Below, piece after piece: positions 16,660 through 25,578 of a stretch of DNA of 64,000 nucleotides (its first letter is position 1; every line of letters starts with the position of its first letter). Below the pieces are notes generated by a model. That model worked only from the letters and a program-made list of their open reading frames with translations. It was not told the origin of the DNA and searched no databases. The stretch comes from DASZIT01 sp036489495 (GTDB lineage: Bacteria; Actinomycetota; Acidimicrobiia; Acidimicrobiales; RAAP-2), in NCBI GenBank assembly GCA_036489495.1, contig DASXFR010000087.1:1-64000 (forward strand), given 5' to 3'. The position numbers and the translations under genes were made by a program.

Positions 16660-18327
16660 GTGGCTGGAAATGCGGTCCACCCCTACCGGACGCCATCGCT
16701 TCCCTCCCCCTCGCCATCCCCCTCCCCTCCGAAGCCAGTAACCGCCGCCGACCGCGCCGGGCGTCGCACGGCCCCGACCTGGACGGCGGTCACCTCGTGG
16801 TGCCTGGTGGCCGTCGGCGTCGGCCTGCGCATCCGTCAATTCGCCTTTCGCCGTTCTCTCTGGACCGACGAAGCCTCCCTGGCCTTCAACATCCTCCATC
16901 GGGGATACGGCGGCCTGACCCGGCCGCTGGACGTGGTCCAAGGTGCGCCCATCGGGTTCCTGTGGATGGAGAAGACCGCCACCGAGCTGTTCGGCACCAG
17001 CGAATACGCGCTTCGGCTGGTACCGCTCATCGCCGGCATCGTGAGCGTGGTGCTGTTCCGAGACCTGGCCAACAAGGTGCTGACCCCGCTGGCCGCCGAC
17101 GTCGCGCTCGCCCTCTTCGCGGTGGCGCCGGCTCTGGTGTACTACTCCGGCGAAGCCAAGCAGTACGGCGTCGACGTTGCCGTCGTCGTCGGCCTGGTCT
17201 GGTTTCTGCCGCGGCTGCTCGACGGGGCCCTGACCACCGGCAAGAGCCTGGGCTGGGGGGCATCCGCGGTGGTGCTGGTCTGGTGCTCGTTTCCGGCCGC
17301 CTTCGCCGCCGGTGGGGTGACGTTGGTGGTGGTCGTGGTGCGATCCCACCGGCATCAGCGACGGGGGTTGCCGGTCTTCATCGCCAGCAGTCTCTATTGG
17401 GTGGTCAGTTGGGCCATCGAATACGCGGTGTCACTCCGTCAACTTCACTCGAACGGCGGGCTCGAGGGCTACTGGTCGTTTGCCTTTCCTCCTCGCCCCT
17501 TTGGCCTCGGTGCCACCCTTTCGTGGTTCGGGCACGATGTTCGGGGGGTGGCGAACTATCCCTGGGACCTGGCCGTCTTCCCGTTGGTGACGACGTTGCT
17601 CATCGTGGGCCTGGCCACGCTTGTCTGGCGCCGGCCTCCCCTCGGGTTACTCATCGTCCTCCTGGTCGGGGTGACGGTGGTCGCCGGGATCGCCCACGAT
17701 TACCCCCTGGCCGATCGGATGGTTCTCTTCTCGCTCCCGTTCGTGTGCCTGGTCCTGGCGGCCACGGTGCTGGTCTCGGGCCGTGCCGGGGTCCAGCTCC
17801 TCTTCGTCGGACTCGTCCTGGTCGTTAGTGTCCCGGAGCTCGGGAGCGCGGCATCGGCAACTGTCCATCCGTATACCAAGACGGAGGTACGGGAGGCCTA
17901 CGTCTACGTTCAGCGGCACGAGCGACCGGGAGACGCGGTGCTCGTCGAGTGGGAAGGTGTGACCCTCTTCGACTACTACAACCGGACCCTCGGCGTCGGT
18001 GCCAACGGCTATTTCCGTCTGACCGGAAGCTCGACGCCCTGTGACAACGGGCGACAGCTGGCCCAACTCGAACAGTGGAAGCGGGTGTGGCTGGTGTTCG
18101 CCATCAACCCGGGCTCGGAGACCGGTCATCCCATCAGCACCTACGTGAATGCGTTCAGGTCGGTTGGGCTGCCCACCGCAACCTTCCTCTCACCCGGGCC
18201 GGCCGGGGCGGTGCTCCTGACCGTGTCGTCGGTGTCCACTCCGGCCCGAACCACCATCGCGGCTCCGAGCTGGAAGCCGGACCCCTACGGGTGCCTCTCC
18301 GTCATCGTCACCCCGATGGGGCAGTAG
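16660..18327 (+). CDS. GT39/ArnT-like integral membrane glycosyltransferase
   Basis: Polytopic membrane protein of 555 aa with about ten hydrophobic segments. After helix 1 comes FRRSLWTDEASLAFNILHRG; the WTDE acidic pair in the first extracytoplasmic loop is the signature of GT-C enzymes that use polyprenyl-phosphate sugars. APIGFLWMEK and SEYALRLVPLIAGI also match this family. The C-terminal soluble part (after about residue 400) carries VREAYVYVQRHERPGDAVLVEWEG, typical of actinobacterial members. The substrate and acceptor are unknown. It starts with GTG 3 nt after the preceding stop, so it is likely co-transcribed with the DUF2156 gene. Its first 25 residues contain a Pro-Ser repeat. Its end overlaps the convergent gene by 20 bp. 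Confidence 0.8.
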   Translation: MAGNAVHPYRTPSLPSPSPSPSPPKPVTAADRAGRRTAPTWTAVTSWCLVAVGVGLRIRQFAFRRSLWTDEASLAFNILHRGYGGLTRPLDVVQGAPIGFLWMEKTATELFGTSEYALRLVPLIAGIVSVVLFRDLANKVLTPLAADVALALFAVAPALVYYSGEAKQYGVDVAVVVGLVWFLPRLLDGALTTGKSLGWGASAVVLVWCSFPAAFAAGGVTLVVVVVRSHRHQRRGLPVFIASSLYWVVSWAIEYAVSLRQLHSNGGLEGYWSFAFPPRPFGLGATLSWFGHDVRGVANYPWDLAVFPLVTTLLIVGLATLVWRRPPLGLLIVLLVGVTVVAGIAHDYPLADRMVLFSLPFVCLVLAATVLVSGRAGVQLLFVGLVLVVSVPELGSAASATVHPYTKTEVREAYVYVQRHERPGDAVLVEWEGVTLFDYYNRTLGVGANGYFRLTGSSTPCDNGRQLAQLEQWKRVWLVFAINPGSETGHPISTYVNAFRSVGLPTATFLSPGPAGAVLLTVSSVSTPARTTIAAPSWKPDPYGCLSVIVTPMGQ

Positions 18328-19249
18328 ATGTCGGCGGCAGCCCGATCGGATTCGGGAACGGGATGACGCCGGAGGCTAGGAGCACCTCGGCAGCCGAACC
18401 CAGCCGGCCGGTGAGGAGCCGGACCTCGTCCGGATCGAGCACCTGGTAGGGACGGGCGGCCAGCCGATCGGTGCCGTCCTCGACCGTCCGGCGCAGTTCA
18501 CTTCCGGCCGGCGTGATGCCCCGGTCTCCGAGAAGACCCCGAGCCCGCAACCGTTCGGATGCTGACGTCCAGTCGTCCTCCGACCAACCCCGATTCTGGC
18601 GGAGTACCTCGCGGTCGATTCCCTCCGAGGCGGCGAACAGCGCCAACGCCTCGCACCCATCGAGGCCACTGCTGGCGAGTATGGCGACGTGTCCATCCCC
18701 GCGATGCTCCCGCAACGAAGTGCACGACTGCCAGAGGCCCTCCACCGAATCGGCGGGGCAATCCAACTGCTGGTTGGCGCTGAACAGTACCCTCCCCGAC
18801 CCGTCGGCCTCGGCGACCACCCGATCGAGGATCGGGCCCACGGTGGCGGCCAGATCATCAACCGAGGGCACGCGGACCTTCAGGGCCTGGGCGGCCGCCG
18901 TCCTCCGCATCTCGAGGAGATCCGCCGGCGCGGCCAACGCCCAGGCGTCGGGAAGCGACCGAGCCACCATCCCGGGATGGAAGTTGAAGAAGATCGCCGC
19001 GACGGCCGCCGACCCGACGGGGCCGAGGGGGGCGGCCCGAGCGGCGAAATATCCCATCCAGAAGCTCGGGAGGCCGGCGGCTTTGGCTGCCTCCCGGCAT
19101 TCCGGGGCGAAGTAGGTGACAGCGTGGAGTGGCTCGATCCCCCGCCAGATGGCCCGGGCGTCGAGAGCCCCAGCCGACGCCGTTACGTTGTCCCCGGTCC
19201 CGGTCCCCGTCCCGGTCCCCGTCCCGGTCCCCGTCCCGGTCCCCGTCAC
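18308..19249 (-). CDS. SCO6745-like helical protein
   Basis: Protein of 313 aa. From residue about 30 it matches the actinobacterial SCO6745 family: IWRGIEPLHAVTYFAPECREA, FWMGYFAARAAPLGPVGSAAVAAIFFNFHPGMVARSLPDAW, and a C-terminal winged-helix-like region with ARGLLGDRGITPAGSELRRTVEDGTDRLA. The biochemical role of the family is not established. The GTG start overlaps the stop of the upstream membrane gene (GTGA), which implies that the first 18 residues, alternating Thr and Gly from a 12-bp repeat array, are translated. A start further in, after the repeats, cannot be excluded. Confidence 0.75.
   Translation of the reverse strand: MTGTGTGTGTGTGTGTGTGDNVTASAGALDARAIWRGIEPLHAVTYFAPECREAAKAAGLPSFWMGYFAARAAPLGPVGSAAVAAIFFNFHPGMVARSLPDAWALAAPADLLEMRRTAAAQALKVRVPSVDDLAATVGPILDRVVAEADGSGRVLFSANQQLDCPADSVEGLWQSCTSLREHRGDGHVAILASSGLDGCEALALFAASEGIDREVLRQNRGWSEDDWTSASERLRARGLLGDRGITPAGSELRRTVEDGTDRLAARPYQVLDPDEVRLLTGRLGSAAEVLLASGVIPFPNPIGLPPTSTAPSG
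19201..19248. repeat. Four 12-bp tandem repeats at a gene start
   Basis: CGGTCCCCGTCC is repeated four times (19201, 19213, 19225 and 19237; the last copy ends in A), with a partial unit before them. On the minus strand it encodes alternating Thr-Gly right after the GTG start of the SCO6745-like gene. Each unit is a multiple of 3, so copy-number change would alter length without shifting the frame. Confidence 0.85.
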
Positions 19250-20526
19250 GGCTGTGCCGCGCCTTTGCCGGCCTCGTCGGGTCGAAGACCGGTGGTGATG
19301 CCGGCACCGGCGTCGGCAGCTGTTCGGCGGCGATCAACCAGAGCCACCAGGCCGGCGACGACCAAAATCGGCAACCCGACGGCCACGTTGTCCCAGATCG
19401 CCATCACCAACATGCCGATCCCGAACAGGGCCAGCTCGAGCTGGCGCCCGTAGGTCGACAGGAGACGCTGGAGCCGCCCATCGGCTCGCCATCGAGGTGG
19501 CCACACCTCGCTCACTCGGGACCGGATGGAGCCGCTGCCCATGGCCACGCCGACCAGGGCCGCCACCACAGACAAACCCAGAATGGTACGCACCGTCTCC
19601 AGCGGGACGCCGGTGACGATGTCGTAGGCGGCGGCAGCGGCATTGTGCGGAGTGGCCCCGGACAGGGCGTCAAGGTACTGGTGGCGACCAAGCGCGAAGG
19701 CCGCCACCAGCCCGGCCATGGCAAGGCTGAGACCAATGGCAGCCCGGACGAAGCCACGCCGGCGATCGACGGTCAGCAAGATTCCGCTGACGAACAGGAC
19801 AACGGTGACGATCGGGAGGAGGAGGGCCAACCGGTCCAGCGTCCGGATGAGGCTCTGCAACCGCTCCAGCTGGGTGGATTGGAACAGGACGAATTGCGGA
19901 CTCCCGTTTGTACCCACCCCGTCGAAGACAGTGATGCCGTTGGCGTCGAGCAGCTGTTGGACCCGGGCGACCACATTTCTGAGATCGAGTCTCACCTGGC
20001 CCCGGTCGGTCGAGACCGGACCGATGGCCGTGCCGGTCAACAAGGCGACCAGCTGCTGGTGGGCGGCGCGATTCAGAGTCGTCCACAATGTGCGGAACGC
20101 GTTCGACTGCACGAATTGCAGGGTGGTCTGCTGTACGACCGTCTTGAGTCCGACGGCGATCGGAGTGGCCAGGAATCCCGCCGTCGGTGGCAGGGCGTCG
20201 GCCACCTGTTGCTTGACGTTGGTGCTGGCCACCAATCGGGCGCTCACCGTATCCGCCACCGCCGCCTGCACGGCGGGATCGGAGGCCAGGGGTTGCACGG
20301 TGGCGACGTAGGTATCGGTGTCCAGGGCCTGGTTGCGGACGAACACCACCAGCACCGAGGTCATGGCCAAGATGCACGCCACCACCAGCACGATCCACGA
20401 GGAGACCCGGCGGACTCGTCGTCGGACCTGAAGTCGGTGCTGGCGGAGCCCTTCGCCGTCGGGCCCGAGCCCCTCCACCCCCTCGTCAGGTGACACCGGC
20501 TCACTGTAGTTCTGAGGACGGGCCAT
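19246..20526 (-). CDS. Actinobacterial integral membrane protein, unknown function
   Basis: Protein of 426 aa. A basic cytosolic N-terminus (RQHRLQVRRRVRRVSS) precedes helix 1 (WIVLVVACILAMTSVLVVFV). Next is a large extracytoplasmic domain of about 180 residues (LDTDTYVATVQPLASDPAVQAAVAD... to LLDANGITVFDGV), then helices at LALLLPIVTVVLFVSGILL, AAIGLSLAMAGLVAAFALG, ILGLSVVAALVGVAMG and a C-terminal pair. This architecture is frequent in actinobacterial hypothetical proteins, but no enzymatic motif is visible. It is divergent from the MMPL gene, and its stop overlaps the next gene. Confidence 0.75.
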   Translation of the reverse strand: MARPQNYSEPVSPDEGVEGLGPDGEGLRQHRLQVRRRVRRVSSWIVLVVACILAMTSVLVVFVRNQALDTDTYVATVQPLASDPAVQAAVADTVSARLVASTNVKQQVADALPPTAGFLATPIAVGLKTVVQQTTLQFVQSNAFRTLWTTLNRAAHQQLVALLTGTAIGPVSTDRGQVRLDLRNVVARVQQLLDANGITVFDGVGTNGSPQFVLFQSTQLERLQSLIRTLDRLALLLPIVTVVLFVSGILLTVDRRRGFVRAAIGLSLAMAGLVAAFALGRHQYLDALSGATPHNAAAAAYDIVTGVPLETVRTILGLSVVAALVGVAMGSGSIRSRVSEVWPPRWRADGRLQRLLSTYGRQLELALFGIGMLVMAIWDNVAVGLPILVVAGLVALVDRRRTAADAGAGITTGLRPDEAGKGAAQP

Positions 20527-20582
20527 CCCGCCGACCCGGGGGCCGATCGTGGCTGGTCACCGGCCCGCGGACGATCAGACCG

Positions 20583-20588
20583 ATAGGA
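20583..20588 (+). promoter_or_regulatory. -10 box upstream of the MMPL gene
   Basis: TAGGAT lies 47 nt before ATG 20636. It leaves room for a short leader ending in a GGGGGA ribosome site. It falls inside the N-terminal extension that would be read from 20549, so it supports the later start. Confidence 0.4.
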
Positions 20589-20635
20589 TTCGCGCTGCGC
20601 CGAAGGGCCGGAGGGGCGAGGTAGGGGGACTGCCG

Positions 20636-22840
20636 ATGGCTACGTACTTGTACCGGGTAGGCCGTTGGACGTTCTCGCATCGCAAGCTGGTGCTCGCCTG
20701 GTGGGTGCTCCTCCTGATCGTCTTGATCTCGCTCTCATCCGCGTTCAGCCGTCCGGCGAGCACCGCATTCTCCATCCCCGGCACCCAGTCACAGCAGGCG
20801 ATCGACCTTCTGAATCAGAAGTTCCCCGGAGCCGCGGGGGCCGCAGCCCAGATGGTCTTCGCAGTGCCGGCGGGGAAGACCCTCACCGACCCGACGATCC
20901 AGTCAGCCGTCGAGGCTTCGGTCGCCCAGGCCAAGAAGGCATCGCAGGTCAAGGCGGTCACCGATCCCTACGGCAAGGGGACCATCTCCTTGAACATGCG
21001 CATCGCCTATGCCACCGTCATCTACGCGGTGCCGGTCTCCGGAATCACCCCGGCGGCGCAGCAGGCATTGGAACAGAGCGCGACTCCCGCCCAGAAAGCC
21101 GGGGTCGAGGTGGCGTTGGGGGGAGGTGTGGTCACCCCGGCGGCGGCCAAGGACACCTCCGAGGCCGGAGGCCTGATCATCGCCTACATCGTCCTGGCCA
21201 TCACCCTCGGATCGATGGTCGCCGCCGGCCTTCCGTTGCTCACCGCGCTGATCGGGGTCGGAATCGGCATCTCCGGCATCAATGCCCTGGGCGCGGTGAT
21301 CAGCCTCTCCTCGGCCGCCCCGGTGGTGGCCACCATGTTGGGCCTGGCCGTGGCCATCGACTACGCCCTCTTCATCCTCCAGCGCTACCGACAACTCCTG
21401 GCCACCGGCCTCGAACCCCGGGAGGCCGCGGCCCGATCAGCCGCCACCGCGGGGAGCGCGGTGGTGTTTGCCGGGCTCACGGTGGTCATGGCCCTGTGTG
21501 GACTCGCAGTGGTGGATATCCCGTTCCTTACGGTGATGGGACTCGCGGCGGCGGGCACCGTCATCGTCGCGGTGCTGATCGCTGTCACCCTGGTCCCGGC
21601 CTTGATTGGGATCATTGGCGCCCGCATCAAGCCGGTCGGTGTTTCCACGGCGCGGCCCCGGTCGGGACAAGCTCGCGACGCCGCCGGTCTTCGCTGGGCC
21701 AGAGTTCTCACCCGCCAGCCGCTCATCGTCATCGGGATCGTGGCGGTCATCGTGGTGCTCCTGGCCCTGCCCGCCTTTGGGCTCAAGCTCGGCCTGCCCG
21801 ATGCCGGTTCGGATCCGCCCGGCTCCACCGGTCGGGTGGCCTACGACCTGCTGGCCGAGGGCTTCGGGCCCGGCGTGAACGGTCCCCTGACCGTGGTGGT
21901 CAACGCCCCTCAGAAGGACAACCCGCAACAGGTGGCCGAAGCCGCGGTCAAGGGCCTGAGTGGATTGCCCGACGTCGCCTCGGTGTCGCCACCCATCCAG
22001 AACTCCACCAAAGATGTGACCATCGTCATCGTCACACCCAAGAGCAGTCCCACTTCTGACCAGACGTCCCAATTGGTGAACCTGGTGCGCACCGACGCGG
22101 TGCAGGTCCAAAAGGCGACCGGGGTCGAAGTCCTGGTCACCGGGCCTACCGCCGTCAACATCGACGTGTCCAACAAGCTGCAGGCCGCGCTCCCCATCTA
22201 TCTGGCGGTCGTCGTGGGGTTGGGCCTGGTGTTGCTGGCTCTGGTCTTCCGATCCATCCTGGTGCCGCTCAAATCCGTGGCCGGCTTCCTGCTAAGCATC
22301 GTCGCCGCCATGGGCCTGGTCGTCAGTATTTTCCAGGACGGGCATCTCGGAAGTCTCTTCGGCGTCCACAACACCGGCCCGGTGGTGAGCTTCTTGCCCA
22401 TCCTGCTGATCGCCGCCCTTTTTGGGCTGTCCACCGACTACGAAGTCTTTCTCGTCTCCCGGATGTGGGAGGAATTCGCCCACACTGGCGAGGCCAAACT
22501 GTCAGTCATCAAGGGATACGGGGAGAGTGCCCGGGTGGTGGTGGCGGCCGGCTTGATCATGATCGGGGTCTTCACCAGCTTCGTGTTCTCCGACGACGTG
22601 GTGACCAAGGAGATCGGATTCGCGCTGGCGGTAGGCGTGCTGGTCGATGCCTTCCTGGTGCGGCTGACGCTGGTCCCGGCGGTCATGGCCCTGTTGGGCC
22701 GAATCGCCTGGTGGCTGCCGCATTGGCTGGACCGGGTCATACCCAATGTCGACATCGAGGGCCTCAAGTTGGACGTGAATCTCGCCAAGGGCGCTCTTCC
22801 GGCGAAGGAAGGCAACGAATCGGTGGCCGAAGGCGGCTAG
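20636..22840 (+). CDS. MMPL/RND-family transporter
   Basis: Inner-membrane permease of 734 aa with duplicated RND topology: one helix, an extracytoplasmic domain, five to six helices, then the same again. The membrane segments contain the family's charged and glycine motifs: GLAVAIDYALFILQRYR in the first half and FGLSTDYEVFLVSRMWEE in the second. In the MmpL family, the Asp-Tyr pairs in these helices relay protons. Substrates are typically lipids or other hydrophobic molecules exported to the envelope, but no neighbour reveals which. ATG 20636 follows GTAGGGGGA; an extension to 20549 lacks a good ribosome site. The gene converges on the next with a 4-bp overlap. Confidence 0.9.
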   Translation: MATYLYRVGRWTFSHRKLVLAWWVLLLIVLISLSSAFSRPASTAFSIPGTQSQQAIDLLNQKFPGAAGAAAQMVFAVPAGKTLTDPTIQSAVEASVAQAKKASQVKAVTDPYGKGTISLNMRIAYATVIYAVPVSGITPAAQQALEQSATPAQKAGVEVALGGGVVTPAAAKDTSEAGGLIIAYIVLAITLGSMVAAGLPLLTALIGVGIGISGINALGAVISLSSAAPVVATMLGLAVAIDYALFILQRYRQLLATGLEPREAAARSAATAGSAVVFAGLTVVMALCGLAVVDIPFLTVMGLAAAGTVIVAVLIAVTLVPALIGIIGARIKPVGVSTARPRSGQARDAAGLRWARVLTRQPLIVIGIVAVIVVLLALPAFGLKLGLPDAGSDPPGSTGRVAYDLLAEGFGPGVNGPLTVVVNAPQKDNPQQVAEAAVKGLSGLPDVASVSPPIQNSTKDVTIVIVTPKSSPTSDQTSQLVNLVRTDAVQVQKATGVEVLVTGPTAVNIDVSNKLQAALPIYLAVVVGLGLVLLALVFRSILVPLKSVAGFLLSIVAAMGLVVSIFQDGHLGSLFGVHNTGPVVSFLPILLIAALFGLSTDYEVFLVSRMWEEFAHTGEAKLSVIKGYGESARVVVAAGLIMIGVFTSFVFSDDVVTKEIGFALAVGVLVDAFLVRLTLVPAVMALLGRIAWWLPHWLDRVIPNVDIEGLKLDVNLAKGALPAKEGNESVAEGG

Positions 22841-23445
22841 GCACCAGACGCCGGGGCAATATCCGCGCCGGGGTCGGCGCAGAACGGCAGGACCCGGCTC
22901 CACAACAGCTCGGCCGCATCATGGTCATACTCCGCGGCCAGAGTTGGGTCGGTAAACAAGTGCCCGGCCCCGGGATAGTCGAAGACATCCACCCGGCCTC
23001 TGGCCGACTCCACCTGGGAGACCACGGTGTCGATGGCTTCCTGACGGCGAAACGGATCATCCCGGGTGTAGTGGATCTGCGCCGGCACTCCCGCCGGCCA
23101 CGCCTCCACCCCGATCATGCCCAGCGGAAGGGCGCCGGAGAGCATCAGGACGCCGCTGACCCGGCGCACCGTCGCGACATATTCGGACATGCCCCCACCA
23201 TTGGAAAACCCGGCGGCAATGAAACCATCCGGCACGTCCACCACGGCTTCGGCGGCTTGCCCCATCAACGCCGGGTAGCCGATTGCCTCGGCAAACTGGC
23301 TGGCTTCGTCGTAATCGTCGAAGACCCGTCCGTCGTATTGGTCCACCACATGCACCTGGTGGCCGGCGGCCCGCAGGCGGTCAGCGGCCTCGACGATGCC
23401 GGGTCGGACTCCGAGAACCGAGTGGAACAACGCGATGTCAGCCAT
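22837..23445 (-). CDS. Dienelactone hydrolase-like alpha/beta hydrolase
   Basis: Small alpha/beta hydrolase of 202 aa. The nucleophile elbow is GFSNGGG with Ser81, where classical dienelactone hydrolases have Cys. The acid is Asp129 or Asp130 in YTRDDPF and the base is His162 in GAGHLF. Early strands IALFHSVLG and VHVVDQYDGRVF fit the fold. The small domain and D-x-x-DPF motif place it in the DLH family. The substrate is unknown; a general carboxylester or lactone hydrolase acting in the cytosol is likely. Confidence 0.83.
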   Translation of the reverse strand: MADIALFHSVLGVRPGIVEAADRLRAAGHQVHVVDQYDGRVFDDYDEASQFAEAIGYPALMGQAAEAVVDVPDGFIAAGFSNGGGMSEYVATVRRVSGVLMLSGALPLGMIGVEAWPAGVPAQIHYTRDDPFRRQEAIDTVVSQVESARGRVDVFDYPGAGHLFTDPTLAAEYDHDAAELLWSRVLPFCADPGADIAPASGA

Positions 23446-23515
23446 AGCTCGCAGGGTAGACGAGCCCTCCGGCCATCCGCCTCCCCTTCATGTATCGAAC
23501 GGGCGGCGAGGCGCC

Positions 23516-23851
23516 TTAGCCCCGGCGGGCCCTCCTCGCCTCCTCGCGGCGTATCCTGGCTCTCCGAATCACCACCAGACGATCGGCCAGCCCACCCAGG
23601 AGGGCGGTCACTACCAGGACCCAGATCAGGCGCACCGAACTGGTGAAGATGAGGAAGTGGATGGACACCTTCTCACTATTGGCGATGACAAAGGCGATCA
23701 GCAGCCCGACGATGACCAAGGCGGCAACAATACGCACGTTGTCGCGTGTCTCCCGCTTCCGGACCGCCCCTCGGAGCGAACCCTTCCCCGGCGGCTCCTC
23801 GGGTAAGCCCTGCACGTTGGTCACACTCGCTCCCATCGGTGGTCGACGCAA
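23516..23851 (-). CDS. LapA-domain (DUF1049) small membrane protein
   Basis: Protein of up to 111 aa. Two hydrophobic helices (RIVAALVIVGLLIAFVIANSE and LIWVLVVTALLGGLADRLVVI) flank the SEKVSIHFLIF turn that typifies LapA/DUF1049 proteins. The C-terminus is a basic cytosolic tail (RRARIRREEARRARRG). LapA-type proteins act in envelope assembly in Gram-negative bacteria; in actinobacteria the role is unknown. TTG 23851 is the longest start, and ATG 23836 (MGASVTN) is at least as plausible. Confidence 0.78.
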   Translation of the reverse strand: MRRPPMGASVTNVQGLPEEPPGKGSLRGAVRKRETRDNVRIVAALVIVGLLIAFVIANSEKVSIHFLIFTSSVRLIWVLVVTALLGGLADRLVVIRRARIRREEARRARRG

Positions 23852-23913
23852 TCGAGAGTACTTCGGGGGCGTTGAGCCGACAAGGACCCCCGCCGCCTCC
23901 GATCAGGGACGAA

Positions 23914-25578
23914 TCAGGAGAAGAGCAGAGTCGCCTGGTGGGCGAAATCGACGATCGGCCCGGGGATGATGCCGAATACCACCGTGAAGGCCACGCACAG
24001 TCCAATGGCGGCGGTGGTCAACCTGGGCACGACCACCACCCGTTCCGCCACCACCGTCTCGGGTGGTGCCTCGGTCAGGACCGTCAGGCTGGCGACGGCA
24101 TCGCTGGAGCCTGGCTCGGGGGTTGAGACATCGCTTGGGCCACCGTCCCCACCGTCGTCAGACGATAGGGGCGAAGCGGCTGGGTCACCATCGGAGGACA
24201 GATCCCCCACCGCCCCCACCGGCGAGTACATGGTCACCACCACCCGCAGGTAGAAGAAGGCGGCAATCGCCGCGGACCCCATGGCGATGGCGGCCAGCAC
24301 GTAGGAATGGGCGTCGACCGAGGCGGCGATCACCGAGAACTTGGCCAGGAAGCCAGTGGTGAACGGGATCCCGGCCTGGGCCAACAACAGCACCGCGAGG
24401 GCCATCGCCAACAGGGGGCTCCGCTTGCCCAGGCCCCGGTAATCGGTGATCTGATGCCCGTTGTCGCCATCCCGGGCCATCACCGTGATCACGCCAAAGA
24501 CGCCGAGCACCATGAACGTGTAAGCGAACAGGTAGTAGAGCGAGGCCGACACCCCGCGGACGGTGGCCGCCTGCACCCCCAAGAGGATGAAGCCGGCGTG
24601 GTTGATGGACGAATACGCCATCATCCGCTTGATGTCCTTTTGGACCAGGGCGGCCACCGCCCCGATCACCAGTGAAAGAATCGCGATCCCCCAGACGATC
24701 GGCTGCCAGTCGGATCTCAAGGTGCCGAACGACGAGACGAAGACCCGGAGCAAAGCCGCGAACGCGCCAGCCTTGGCGATGGCGGCCATCAACCCGGTCA
24801 CCGGTGACGGCGACCCTTGGTAGACGTCGGGCGACCACATGTGGAACGGCACCGCGGCGATCTTGAATCCGAACCCGACCAGCAGCAGGGCGAGGCCCGC
24901 CAGCAGCACCCCATTGCTGGCCACCACGTTCTTGGACAGGTAGTCGGCGATCTGGGGGAGGTTGCTGGACCCGGTCGCCCCGTAGACCAGCGCGATCCCG
25001 TAGACGAAGATGGCCGAGGAGAACGCCCCGAGCACGAAGTACTTGAGGGCCGCCTCGCCCGACTCCACCCGCTTGTGGTTGAAGGCGGCCAGGACGTAGA
25101 GGGCAATGGAGAGGATCTCGAGGCCGAGGAAGATCACGATCAGGTCGTTGGCCGATCCCATCAGCATGGCCCCCGAGGCGGACAGCATGGCCAGCACGTG
25201 GAACTCGGGACCGTCCATGCTCTCTCGCTTGAGATAGCCGTCGGCGATGAGCGCGGTCAGGCCGATGGCGATGGCCACCACGATCTGGATGAAGACGCTG
25301 AACCCGTCATAGGCAATCGCCCCGGCGATGGTCACCTGGGCCCCGCGGGTAGTGACGTGATGCCACTGGAACAGCGCCGCCACCAGGGCGGCCACCGCGG
25401 TGACCACGGTGATGAAGGTGGCGGAGCTGACCCCCATCACCTGGCGGAACAACGAGGAGACGGTGACCAGCAGCACCGCACCCCCCATCATGATGAGGAT
25501 GGGGAGGATGCTCAGGTAATCGATGTGCGGCGTCTTGAGCTTGGCCACCGACGCGGCGGCGAGGAGCAGCGAGGCCAT
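23914..25578 (-). CDS. nuoN: NADH-quinone oxidoreductase subunit N
   Basis: Antiporter-like proton-pumping subunit of complex I, 554 aa, about 14 helices. Conserved Mrp-type segments include ALYVLAAFNHKRVESGEAALKYFVLGAF, AAVPFHMWSPDVYQGSPSPVTG and YSSINHAGFILLG. An acidic, Ser/Asp/Pro-rich insertion of about 50 residues (SSDGDPAASPLSSDDGGD and onward) sits between the last two helices, which is unusual. The ATG shares one base with the nuoM stop (TGATG). It is the last gene of the nuoA-N operon. Confidence 0.95.
   Translation of the reverse strand: MASLLLAAASVAKLKTPHIDYLSILPILIMMGGAVLLVTVSSLFRQVMGVSSATFITVVTAVAALVAALFQWHHVTTRGAQVTIAGAIAYDGFSVFIQIVVAIAIGLTALIADGYLKRESMDGPEFHVLAMLSASGAMLMGSANDLIVIFLGLEILSIALYVLAAFNHKRVESGEAALKYFVLGAFSSAIFVYGIALVYGATGSSNLPQIADYLSKNVVASNGVLLAGLALLLVGFGFKIAAVPFHMWSPDVYQGSPSPVTGLMAAIAKAGAFAALLRVFVSSFGTLRSDWQPIVWGIAILSLVIGAVAALVQKDIKRMMAYSSINHAGFILLGVQAATVRGVSASLYYLFAYTFMVLGVFGVITVMARDGDNGHQITDYRGLGKRSPLLAMALAVLLLAQAGIPFTTGFLAKFSVIAASVDAHSYVLAAIAMGSAAIAAFFYLRVVVTMYSPVGAVGDLSSDGDPAASPLSSDDGGDGGPSDVSTPEPGSSDAVASLTVLTEAPPETVVAERVVVVPRLTTAAIGLCVAFTVVFGIIPGPIVDFAHQATLLFS

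Noticed and set aside
15223..17355. A 710-residue frame on the minus strand opposite the DUF2156 and GT39-like genes
   Set aside because: The composition is that of a GC-skewed antisense frame (Gly, His, Gln, Asp), with no recognisable motif.
19201..19248. A CRISPR-like or minisatellite array
   Set aside because: The 12-bp units are contiguous without spacers and lie inside a coding start, so this is a simple tandem repeat.
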